Shown here in pieces: positions 33,537 to 43,800 of a stretch of 64,000 bases of DNA (its first letter is position 1; every line of letters starts with the position of its first letter). The stretch comes from Sphaerosporella brunnea (Eukaryota; Ascomycota; Pezizomycetes; Pezizales; Pyronemataceae). The position numbers and the translations under genes are program-made. The notes under the pieces are model-generated. The model was not told where the DNA came from and made no database searches. It saw nothing but the letters and a program-made list of their open reading frames with translations. The stretch spans positions 1-64,000 of the forward strand of contig VXIS01000109.1 in assembly GCA_008704415.1 (NCBI GenBank), in the 5' to 3' direction.

Positions 33537-35835
33537 ATGAACGCTGCAACGACGACCAACGATACGTCTCCTACTCGCCGACGCTCGCAGCGCCTGATTT
33601 CCCACCACAGCAACAACGCCACGAGAAACGATTCCACCACCACCACCACCACCACCACCACTACCACCACCATCACCACCACCTCCACAACAACAACCCC
33701 TCCCCGTGGCTCCAACCCCTCAAATCCCGACTGCGACCCGCGACCGAAGAAGCGGAAACGCACTTCGATCTTTTCCGACTCAGCAACTACAGAAGTAGTC
33801 ATGGAGGCGGACGAGCCGGCATTGTTTGCGGCTGCCATCCCCGCCGACACCACCGAGTCGGTCAAAAAGGACGTTGGCCCGTTCCTGACGAAACACATTC
33901 CCCAGCAGTATGCGCCGCAGGGCAGCAAGGAGCAACAGGAATACCACAGCCATGACGGCGAGCAGCCGGGGAATACGCGGTATTGTTACCGTCACCGACC
34001 AGACATCAAGTGCCGGCGGCCGGTAGACGAGCCGACGATGGAGCAGTTGCAGAGCGTGGGTTTCTCCCTCCCTTTGCCCCGGCAACTTTTCCTAATGCGG
34101 GGCGATGCAGAGTATGGAAAGTCTCAACGATGCCGACCAACAAGCGATCACCCACGTGTGGTCCCTTTTCTCGGCCGCGCCTGCACAAATGCGGAAAATG
34201 ATGCTGCAAGGGATTCTGCACCAGTGTTGTGTCCCGCAGCTCTCCTACCTCTCCTCGGCCGTCCCTGACCTAATCCGACGCGACTTCTTGAAGACCCTCC
34301 CTCCCGAAATTTCCTTCAAAATCCTGTCCTACCTCGACACAGCTTCGCTGTGTAAAGCCGCCCAGGTTTCTCGTACATGGCGCATGCTCGCGGACGACGA
34401 TGTGGTCTGGCACAAGATGTGTGAGCAGCACATCGACCGGAAATGCGGCAAGTGCGGCTGGGGCTTGCCATTGCTGGAGCGTAAACGGCTTCGTGCCACA
34501 AAGAGACAGATGGAACTCCGTGCCAAGGAGCCACAGATTTTTACGCAAACGCAATACATCACCAGCGGCACGAGCCGCTTGAACATCCATGGCAAACGGC
34601 CCGAGCACCCATCGGATGCGGAAGCGTCTTCGTCGCGCTCATACACCCCAGACTGTGCGCCCACGTCTCCCAAGCGGGCATGCCAGCGTAGCGAAAAGGC
34701 GGAAACCGAAATCCCCGCCAACCTCCTCACACAGCCCTGGAAGCAAGTTTTCTCCGAACGCTACAAAGTCGAGGCCAACTGGCGGCGAGGACGATGTACA
34801 AAAACCGTCTTCAAAGGTCACACGGACGGAATCATGTGTCTCCAGTTTGACGATGACATTTTAGCAACCGGATCGTACGATAGCACGATTAAAATATGGG
34901 ATATCAAGACGGGAAAAGAGATCCGAGCCCTAGTAGAGCACACATCGGGTGTTCGGGCCCTACAATTTGATGACACAAAACTGATCTCAGGAAGTATGGA
35001 CAAAACTCTCAAGATCTGGAACTACCGCACAGGAAAATGCATCTCCACCCTCCGCGGGCATACCGAAGGTGTAGTGTGTCTCCACTTCGACAGTACCCTT
35101 CTTGTCTCTGGCTCCGTCGACAAAACCATCAAGGTCTGGAATTTTTCGGACCGTAGCTGTTTTGCGTTAAAGGGCCATACCGATTGGGTCAACTCCGTCC
35201 GTATCGACTCTAACTCCCGAATGATCTTTTCGGCCTCTGACGACCAAACGGTCAAGATGTGGGATCTGGACACCCGCACCTGTGTCCGCACCTTCGAGGG
35301 CCACGTAGGCCACGTTCAACAAGTAATCCCCCTATCTCTGCCGGACTACGCACCGGCCACGCCTCCAGCCCCCACCCCCACCGCCTCCTCCGACCCATGG
35401 AAGTACCGCGACCCCGCCGCCTCTCAAAAAGAGCCCCGCAAAAAGCCTCCACCCATGCTGATAACGGCCGCTCTCGACAGCACAGTCAAGTTCTGGGACA
35501 CCGAATCCGGAAAGTGCTCCAAGACCCTCTTTGGCCATGTCGAGGGTGTGTGGGCTCTCGCTGCGGATAGTTTGAGGGTTGTCAGTGGCGCCCAAGACAG
35601 TATGGTCAAGGTCTGGGACGTCAATACGGGTCGCTGCCAGAGAACTGTCACCGGACATGCTGGCCCGGTTACCTGCGTCGGACTCAGTGATAGCAGGGTG
35701 GTTACGGGTGGCGAGGACTGCGTCGCGAGGATGTACTGCTTTAAGGTAGATGGGAAGGGTACCGTTGAGGAGTGTGTTGGCGTACAGAGCCCGCCCGGGG
35801 AACAAGAATGGGATGGAGATGGGGATAGGGCGTAG
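33537..35835 (+). CDS. sconB: sconB/MET30-type F-box WD40 protein (747 aa)
   Basis: Substrate receptor of an SCF ubiquitin ligase that, in the family, shuts off sulfur-assimilation genes by acting on the MET4-type activator. Exon 1 is 33537-34055, the 55-nt intron is 34056-34110 (GTGGGT, CCTAATG, GCAG), and exon 2 is 34111-35835, joined in phase 0 as EQLQS/SMES. The N-terminus has a poly-Thr tract (residues 34-45) and a basic PKKRKR stretch (possible NLS). The family block [18 protein letters not shown] follows, then [14 protein letters not shown]. The F-box is at about 235-280 ([14 protein letters not shown]). Seven WD40 repeats occupy about 405-720 ([21 protein letters not shown] and so on), with a Pro/Ala-rich insertion between repeats 5 and 6. 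It ends convergent to the SRP receptor gene. Confidence 0.95.
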
Positions 35836-36388
35836 CGGTGCGGTGCCAACCGGCGGGGATATTTATCTTTCCTGGAGTTTTTTTTTATTTATTTTTTGCG
35901 CAACTGGACACTTCAACTGGGACTTCTGTGGATACCCATTTTTGGGATTTCATATTATTTATGGTTTTTTTGTTTTTTGTTTTTCTTTTTCGCATTGGCT
36001 GGGGGTGTATCATTATTGCAAGGCGCCTTTTTGTCTTTTGTCTTTTGTTTTGGCTTCTGGGGTAGGAAATTGGAGATTGATACCATGTTGCTGATGGTGG
36101 GCATACGCATACATACAAGTGTAATGAGATTGGCTTTGAAACGATGCAAAGGGCGGGTGATGGCTTGTCTGTGCGCTTCCGAGCGTAGATATGTGTGACT
36201 CGAAGCCAGGTTTGGCTGCGTATACCTTCCGTTGACGGGAACCTCCTTCACAGAATGTCACCCATATACTCGACTCTCGAAGAAACAACGCCAGCCGCGC
36301 GCACATGCATTAGTCAACAATAAGCAGCAACCATCAAGGGCATCGAAATCATGCAATCATACAGCCTGCCCACCCTCTCCTAAGATTA
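35836..36388. other. intergenic, 3' regions of sconB and SRP receptor beta
   Basis: The region is T-rich near 35879-36060 and contains no supported gene. It holds the 3' ends of two convergent genes. Confidence 0.6.
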
Positions 36389-37222
36389 CTACAAGCAGCT
36401 ACCAATCCACTCATTTAGCTGCTTCCTCCAACCATCATCGCCCCTATTACTTCCCAACCTGAAATCAACGACACAGCCCACCTCCTCCAGGCTCTCAAAC
36501 GTAAAATCGCCACTCCCGCCCTCACCGAGCCAGTCTTCATCCTCCCTGTCCTCCTCACCCACACCGACGATGCCCCGCGCCTTCGCCTCGCGGATCCTTC
36601 CCAGCTCGTGTTCGAGCAGCTTCCGTACGCGCTGCGCCGGCAGCGCGGTGAACAGGTCGCTCTTGTTGCAGGCTATCAGCACGTTGAACGTCCTCGCGCC
36701 CTTTCCGGCGCTAGAGGATTCTTGAAGTTTTTGGATGCGTAGCAGGACGGTGTAGAGATACTCTGCGGCGTCGCTCCAGTCGGTGGTGGACGCGTCGACG
36801 ACAAATACAACGCCGCGCGTGTCCTTGGTCAGCATTTCAGCCGCGCGAGGCCGGAGCTTGCCATGGCCGGGTGTGTCCTGCAGTATGAATTTCTGCGTCC
36901 CGCGAAGCGATGGGTCGTTGCTGGAGCGGAATTTGGAGGATGCGGTCAGGGTGGCTGGGATAGAGGCTTCGAGAGATAGCGGCGCTTGGGATACGCGGGT
37001 TTCTGATGGGGTGGGGGAGGCGAAGGCTGTCAGGAGGGTGGTTTTGCCGGATGACGAAGGACCGAGCAAGAGGAAGGTTGGAAGCGTTTGGGACCCCCGG
37101 GGGCGGAATACGAAGGAGTGCAGTAGGATTGGAACTGTGAATATGGCGAGCACGGCAAGGAAGAATCCGAGAGGGGAAGGGGCGAAGATGGCATCGATGA
37201 TGCCGAGGAGGGGGTTCGCCAT
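36389..37222 (-). CDS. SRP102: signal recognition particle receptor beta subunit (277 aa)
   Basis: An ER-membrane small GTPase that anchors the SRP receptor alpha subunit for co-translational targeting. It is a single exon. The N-terminal membrane anchor is at about residues 17-36 (LGFFLAVLAIFTVPILLHSF). The P-loop GPSSSGKT is at 54-61, DTPGHG (G3) at 116-121, and NKSD (G4) at 186-189. Length and order fit the family. The ATG at 37222-37220 gives a short lumenal end before the anchor. It is divergent from TLG2, with 239 bp between the start codons. Confidence 0.93.
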   Translation of the reverse strand: MANPLLGIIDAIFAPSPLGFFLAVLAIFTVPILLHSFVFRPRGSQTLPTFLLLGPSSSGKTTLLTAFASPTPSETRVSQAPLSLEASIPATLTASSKFRSSNDPSLRGTQKFILQDTPGHGKLRPRAAEMLTKDTRGVVFVVDASTTDWSDAAEYLYTVLLRIQKLQESSSAGKGARTFNVLIACNKSDLFTALPAQRVRKLLEHELGRIREAKARGIVGVGEEDREDEDWLGEGGSGDFTFESLEEVGCVVDFRLGSNRGDDGWRKQLNEWIGSCL

Positions 37223-37461
37223 GGTGGTTGCCGTGTTGTTGTTTGGGAGGATAAAGAAGGAGATGACACGCGGCGAAAGTACGATAGTGCCAAGACTTGC
37301 TTGCTACGCGCTTCGCAAGAGCTGCTGCAGCTGCTGCTCCTGCGCACTCCGGACCTCGACAAACCAACCAACCAATCAACCAACCAACCAACCCGTCCGC
37401 AGCCACTGCCGTAAATCTCCACCCACCCCGCCAATATATATCCAAGCGGCCTCCCTCCAAC
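37223..37461. promoter_or_regulatory. short bidirectional promoter of SRP102 and TLG2
   Basis: Only 239 bp separate the two start codons, so the core promoters must overlap or abut. It includes six CAAC-type repeats with CAACCAACCAAT at about 37366-37391 and a TATAT stretch at 37434-37440. Confidence 0.5.
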
Positions 37462-38701
37462 ATGTGGCGGGACCGCACAAACCTGTGTGTCCCTCCCAAA
37501 AAGCTCTAAACCGGCCGGCCGTGAGCTAACACCTCCCTCCCAGCTACATCTCCTACCGGCAATCCTACTCGCACCACCCAGCGAAGCGACCTCGGTTCAC
37601 GGACTCGACGAGTGCCTTGTCAGCTCCTGATGACGACCGGCGGGGGCTTCTAACCGACACCGAAGATGCAGTGATTGAGATGGACCTGCTGCCACCACGG
37701 TGGGCCGACGTCAGCGACGAAGTCTCCGACCTCCTCGCCAGCATCGCGCGGAAATCCGCGCTTCTGGAGCGGCTACACAATAAGCACATATTGCCGGGAT
37801 TCGACGACAGTGCGAGCGCCGAGGGGGAGATCGAACGGTTGACAGGAGAGATCACGGCAGATTTCCGTTCGTGTCAGGATCGCATTAGGGATGTGGGGAA
37901 GATGCTGAAGGGGTGTGGAAAGAGTGAGGAGGCCATGGGAAGGAATATTCAGATGTCTCTGGCACAGAGAGTACAGGATGCGAGTACGCTGTTTAGGAAG
38001 AAGCAGAGTGCTTATCTCAAAAGTACCCCCTCCCTACCACCCCACGTAACGGTAGCTGATGGATCTAGAATTGAGAGGCATCTCGGGAACTATCTCACCC
38101 ATGCCAAGATCCGACTCTCCGTCGCCGTATGCAGACCTTGCCGCAGACCCCTCCGCAGACGTCTCCTACTCGCAACACGCTCTTCAGACCTCGGCCACGC
38201 TGACAAGCAACGACGCGGCGATCATGCAGCGAGAACGTGAGATCACGGATATTGCCAAGGGCATCATCGAGTTGGCGGATATCTTCAAGGAGCTGCAAAC
38301 GATGGTTATCGACCAGGGGACTATGCTGGATCGCATCGATTATAATGTAGAGCAGCTGACGGTTAATGTTAAGGAGGCGGATAGGGAGATGACGGTGGTA
38401 TGTATTGCTCATCGTGGGGGTGGTGGTATTGTTGTTTTTGTGGGTAGTGGTTTGGGACTGACAATCATATTAGGCCTCCGGATACCAACGCAAAACTACA
38501 AAGCGCAAAATCATCTTCCTTCTGTTCCTTATCATACTGGGAGTCATTATTCTCTTGGTTATTAAACCCAAAAAATCGGCGGTTTCGTCGGCACCGCCTC
38601 CTGCACCACCGACTGCTCCACCCCCACCAAAAGAGGAATATAATCCTCCGCCGGAGATTGGTGGGAGGAGCATAAGAGGGAGGAGCAGGAGGGCGTGGTA
38701 A
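37462..38701 (+). CDS. TLG2: TLG2 / syntaxin-16-type Qa-SNARE (352 aa)
   Basis: A trans-Golgi/endosome t-SNARE. Four exons join in frame: 37462-37484, 37544-38022, 38069-38397 and 38474-38701, with introns of 59, 46 and 76 nt. The start MWRDRTNLYISYRQSY is the family's N-terminal peptide, which binds the Sec1/Munc18 protein VPS45. A helical Habc-like region covers about 50-165. The SNARE motif at about 220-275 has EREITDIAKGIIELADIF, and its central-layer Gln is in VIDQGTML, followed by the family block LDRIDYNVEQ. The membrane anchor KIIFLLFLIILGVIILLVI is followed by an unusually long Pro-rich and Arg-rich tail of about 40 residues after the anchor. Confidence 0.95.
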
Positions 38702-39188
38702 GAGGGGGGCGGGGAAGCGACGGGGAGGTGTATGATATCTTTGTTTTTGTCTTTTCTTATTGAAGGAGCGATTTTGCTGTTTTGTGGTTTTTTGAGGTTC
38801 GTTGAATGTGTTTTTAAATTACCTACCACACTTCTTTTGCTTTTGTTTGCATTTGCCCAAGTGGGGAATGGCATAATGTGGAATGAATGAAGTGTCCTTC
38901 CGATGAAAATAGGTCATTCGTGCGAGTGACTCAGGGTGAGTGAGTGATGGTGTATGATTTTGGTATTGGTGGTATTGACTTGGAGGCTGAGGAGGTGGAA
39001 CGTTGGGCTGCACCCGCAGTACTGGATCTAAGTACACCCGGACGGCAACTCGCCAGGGTTTGTAACCATGAATCACTAAGCAGACATCAATTACGTCTCT
39101 GCAGCCTGCACACGCTGCGGCATAGTGCAGGCGGCGTGGTACCAGCGGTTCGGCGGGCTCCGTTGGTGGAGGTGTTGACGATAATTAA
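38702..39188. other. intergenic, start of the repeat-rich island
   Basis: Downstream of TLG2. I see no supported gene. The region is TGAG/GTGATGG-rich near 38930-38980. Confidence 0.5.
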
Positions 39189-39554
39189 TGGAGTGGTGAG
39201 CGAGTTCCACCGGTTGCGCAATCTCGCGAGCGCCTTGAAACAGTGAGGCGACGGATTTGGAAAGCTTGGGCCACCCAGAACGATTATGGCCAGGTGCCAC
39301 TGCCTTGGAACAGTGGGCTCGGGCTGGAGCATTGGGACGCGTTCGTCATGACACGGTTGGCTGTCCCCGGCCCCCAAACTCTTGCAAAGACATACAACCG
39401 CGACCATCGACAGCAATGGTGAGACCGAGCAAAAGACTCAGCCGATCGATCACGAGATGCTAGAGCTATTGGTGCCGAGCGCAGACGTCTCACTGAGGCC
39501 GAGTCTGCTCTGTCCGCCTGCACGCCGGCACTGACCGCAAACCACAAGACGTGA
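39189..39554 (+). pseudogene. possible relic ORF with one internal TGA
   Basis: A frame of 122 codons is open except for one TGA at 39420-39422. It includes RRIWKAWATQNDYGQVPLPW and, after the stop, an Arg/Glu-rich end (RAIGAERRRLTEAESAL). The stop sits where a CGA would restore the frame, which would fit a C-to-T change of the RIP type, but that is inference. The family is not recognised. It lies immediately before a TIR element. Confidence 0.3.
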
Positions 39555-39564
39555 TGGCTAGTTA

Positions 39565-40460
39565 TGATGCAGGCAGCCTTAAACCGTGACCAAGCAGGGG
39601 GGGTTTTGAAACACCTGTTACCGGGCTGCAAGCAAGCGAGTGATATTCTCTGATGCCTTGCGTCACAATCAACGGCCAGAGCCCGAATGCTGGTACTTAA
39701 GGCGCTAACACCTTGTCGGCAAATTGCTGGGTTCCATAAACATCTCCAGCAGGGTAGGCTTCCAGAATACGCTCGATGTTTTTAAAGTAGCGTAGTATTT
39801 GGTCAGGAGGCACGCCTTCAAATCCTGAGGAACTGCTGTTTCGCGGAGCGCACTCAGGGTATACCCACATTTCTTCCTTGGGAACACCTTTGTTGCCCCC
39901 AGTAGTACTCAATGGGATTAGTTTCAGGGTGAAATTTGGGTAAGAAGATGCAAATGTGGCCACGCTTTAGGATCTCCTTTTCCGGCTGGGTCTTTTGTTG
40001 TTTGAACTTTGAAGTCCTACTCTTGAGCAATCACACCTTTGGCGCAGCGACCGCCTTGTTTCAAACCGACTGGATCCAGATCACCATCTTCATTACGACA
40101 TTGAACTCCTTTGGAATGTTGTCTCTGTTATTGCTACAGGTTCTTCATCGGCCGTCGCCCCAGCTGCAGCTTGCGCCTCGGAGGCAGCCTCCGCAGCTTG
40201 TGCCTCAGCGTGCCTTCTTCTCCTCCATAAGGTGATTCTGCACGGGGTTTGCGTGTGGAGTCTCTCCATTTCTAAAGCTTGAGGAAGGCAGCTTCAGGTT
40301 TTTCAGTGAGTGGTGTTGCCAGTGAATTTTTTATGCATTGAGGAGCGCCCATATCGCGATGCGGGTGCTCATTGACTATCACTCGCTCACTTGCAGCCGG
40401 GTAACAGGTGTTTCAAAACCCCCCCCCCTGCTTGGTCGCGGTTTAAGGCTGCCTGCATCA
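39565..40460. mobile_element. 896-bp DNA-transposon-like element with ~80-bp TIRs, TA flanks
   Basis: The left end starts TGATGCAGGCAGCCTTAAAC and the right end is its reverse complement. The inverted match runs about 80 bp inward through ACCAAGCAGG, a G-run, TTTTGAAACACCTGTTAC and GGCTGCAAG, with few mismatches and a G-run length difference. TA flanks both ends (39563-39564 and 40461-40462). The interior has no transposase-like frame; an 88-codon minus frame (39697-39963) has no recognised domain. It is best read as a non-autonomous element of Tc1/mariner-like insertion preference. Confidence 0.7.
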
Positions 40461-40747
40461 TACTTGACTGCTGTTGCTGCTGTCAACTGATAGAGTGCTC
40501 CCCTGTGAATCTCCGTGGAACTCGGACTATCTGCAATCCAGCTATGGAATGCCCACACTGCGCCCGGGCTTGGCCCAGCATAATCGAAGTGTTTGAGCGG
40601 ATGGCAGTAGTTGTGGTTTTTGTTTGTAAGTTTTGCTGTCTCCGCGTTCTTAACGAAGAAGCGCTTGACACGGGGGCGTTCGGTGAGTAGGATTTTCATC
40701 GTTCCCAAAATAAAAATAAAAAAAAAAAAAAAAAAAAAATTGGTAAA

Positions 40748-40818
40748 TGCATCCGTCGGGAGTCGAACCCGAGCCAATTGCTTGGAAGGCAATTATCCTA
40801 CCGTTGGACCACGGAAGC
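40748..40818 (-). tRNA. tRNA-Gly (anticodon UCC), copy 1
   Basis: 71 nt on the minus strand. The anticodon loop CTTCCAA is closed by ATTGC/GCAAT, giving TCC. The A box is TGGTCCAACGG and the B box is GGTTCGACTCC. The acceptor strands are GCTTCCG and CGGATGC, which pair except for T3 against T70. An A/T-run terminator lies just downstream (on the plus strand, the A-run at about 40707-40739). No intron. The sequence is identical to the copy at 51512-51582. Confidence 0.9.
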
Positions 40819-43800
40819 TGTTGTCGCAAAATTTTACCATCTCAGTCATCATTACCCACTCTGCCAAACTTAGGTACTGTAGGTAGAGAGTGACTGGCAG
40901 TGATGGGTTATTTTCAAGTATGTAGTCTATAGAAAATCGCCATTCCTCATACTTGTTGTTACTTGTATATTGCAAAAATGGCTCTGCCGCACCGAAGTGT
41001 ACGCTATCTACTGGTATGGTTCTCACAGCTCCCGAGTCCCGCCTTGAGCCATTACAAGCCCCGCCGGACAACTCCGATTGGTGCTGGGGAACCGTCGCAT
41101 CAGAGGGGACATAGTTCGGTCGTGATCCGTGAAGTGTTTGAGTGCAGTTACATGCTCCGCCGATGAAGAGTTAGGTAACTGATGTAGCTTGGTGAGCTCG
41201 AGTGAGCTCGAGTGAGTTCGATATGAACTGGCCGCTTGCTAAATAATTAAACACTGTGTGGTTCAGACCTTTTATTTCCAAAATAGCCTATCAATCCCAT
41301 ATACAATGGTTTCGGATAAAACTTATCTCCACTGGCCACTTTTTCGCTCCGCGCCGTTTGGTGGTTTCTCCGTGTTTTTTTTTCCCCCCCTGCTCGGTTG
41401 GTTGGTTGGTTGGTTGGGGTTCTTGGGCGTGCGTGGCGGCGGCCGGCCTTTGTTTAGGCGGGCCCGGGTTAACTACTCTACTTACTACTTGGATGTATGT
41501 TAGTGCGGTGTTATAGGCTATGGTCGCTTGCGGTGGGTGGCCCGTGGCGTGAGCTTCTCGAAGGGAGAAGTGGGAAGGAAAGGCAGGTGGCCACGTTGGA
41601 TGTATATATGTTGTGCAGAGGGAAAAAAAAGAAATGTTGCGGATCCGGAGTTAAGTGGTCCGCGGTAACGGAAAGGGTGTTTATTGGATGTTTTGCGATG
41701 CATGTGGGGGATGTAAACGGCTCGGATTTAGAGGGAACATAGTTTTGTTCACCGTGAAAGAGAGAGAGGAAATGTCTCAATCGCTATCCGGTCGTGCCAC
41801 AGCCACAGTAGAATACTGGTAATGTAGCAAAAACCACAGTTCCCTGAGGAAGACTCCGCTTGAACTTGTGTTGCGATTATGAGGGGCGCAATCGTGAAGC
41901 CAGATGCAGTATGTAGACTGCTCTTTCGACTCTCAAGTTTTGCAACCATGTCAATTGTTTCAAGTATTGCAATTGGCAAAGTTTACGCTGGCCGCTGAGA
42001 CTGCAGAATTTGAGGACAATTTTGATACATCGGTGTGGGAATTCCGGCAAGGGACAAGTCCACAATCCCTCGGGCTCGTCATCGTCGGGGCAACTGTCTT
42101 CACCTAGGTTAGAATGGAAGAGATATGGGCAGAAGAGGTTAGCAGTAGTTAGCAGAAGCTCTGTCTACCTAGGTAGCTAGGTGAAATCCCCCGTTGCAAC
42201 AAATTTGGGCGGGGGGGTGTTGGCGGGAAAGCCACATACATTCGAGCAAACGTTCACGTTCCTGCCAGGAACTTTTGGATACCGCACCTAGTTGCAGATG
42301 GTCTCGGGTTTGTAGCAACAGTGGCTAAGCGACGTGTGATGACCCAAGATAGTAGCCGCAATGTTCTCAAGTCGATAGGCCCCGGGACCTCCAAAGTTTC
42401 ACTCGAAGGCGAAGCATGCCCAGACCTTATGGACCGTGAAATCCCTGGGTGACCTGCAGATGCGAAAAGCGGTCCCGAGCCTCTTTACATCAACTACATA
42501 TCAGTGAAACCTTAGGTCATTATCAGAAGAAAGCAAGGAATGTACTCAAGTAAGTATGTAAAATACGTACAAAGCAGGAGCGAGATTGGCCACCATAAGC
42601 CGGAGGCCCTGCATCTCAAGGTCTGGGGCGGCGAAGGAAGACAAGATGCAGCAGAAAATTTTTCAGCCTGATGTGCCCAGCTGCCTCGAAGAGCAATAAG
42701 CTCAGGGGTGGGTATTTTCCCAAGATTACGGTAGGAGGTAGGTACCTACTTTGTACCTGCATACATGGCATGTGGCAGACCCTGGAATAGCTTTACATTT
42801 GTGAAGCGCAACGGCTGCATCCGCAGCGTTGTCCGGGGAATCGGGTGTCAGCCAAACTCAATGGGGGCCGAGTGAGAGTTCTGGTGGAGAAGGCTTTCCT
42901 GGTTGTTGGTCGAAAGAAACGCCTTCACGATTGCTATAAACGCTATAGCCTATAGGTCTTCCACACGTGGAGATACTTCTAGGATTCTGTGGTGTCGATC
43001 TGTGATTCTGTGGTGCCATGCGCATGCCTCGTGTCGAGACTTCACGGAACACGTATCCTGCTTGGGGACAGAGCGATTTGCAAGCCGGAGGGCCCAGTTA
43101 GTGGATTTCAATGGTGCAACATGTTTGCGTACTCCCGCCTGACTGTCTAGGTATGGCCGCAAATCGCCGCGTGCCGCCTCCGCTTTTTACAGACACACAG
43201 CTATCAGCAGAGATGTAAAGTCCGCGCGTGCGTTAAGCCGAAATACGGCAACTCCACATGCCGCGAACCTAGCAGTAAGCAAAAGGAAAAAAACCCGTTG
43301 CAATCGCCTCCTGGAGAGATTAATCTTCGCCCCCACCTGTCACCTGTGCACCGCATGGCTGTGTGCGGAGTAATCAGAAGCGGCCCCACACGTGGGCTAG
43401 GGAAAAACGAAAAAAAAAACATCTACCGACATGGCTTCGATACGCGCGGATAAGCTCGATGTGCGGCGCCTGCGGCAAAGTGGCGCGAAATGCACCTCTC
43501 TTCTGGAAGTGCAATTGCAAGTGCAACGGCGAGACGTGATTGGCACGCCAATGAGTTTAGGATGTGTACCTCGGACAGTGGTTGTCGACTTGTCTCTGGG
43601 AATACGTATTGTAGAATACATAACATGTTAGCTGAGATACGCGAGACTTCGGCGAACCAATGTGAAGGCTACCTTTGAGATGCCTAGTCGCCGAATCGTC
43701 TCCAGAGATTCGGGTGTGAGCTGGTAACGGAGCGGAGATGACTTCGTGGCAAGGAGTAAAGATAGAAACTTCAAGGGGTGATTCTCCTCGGCTTCTCTTT

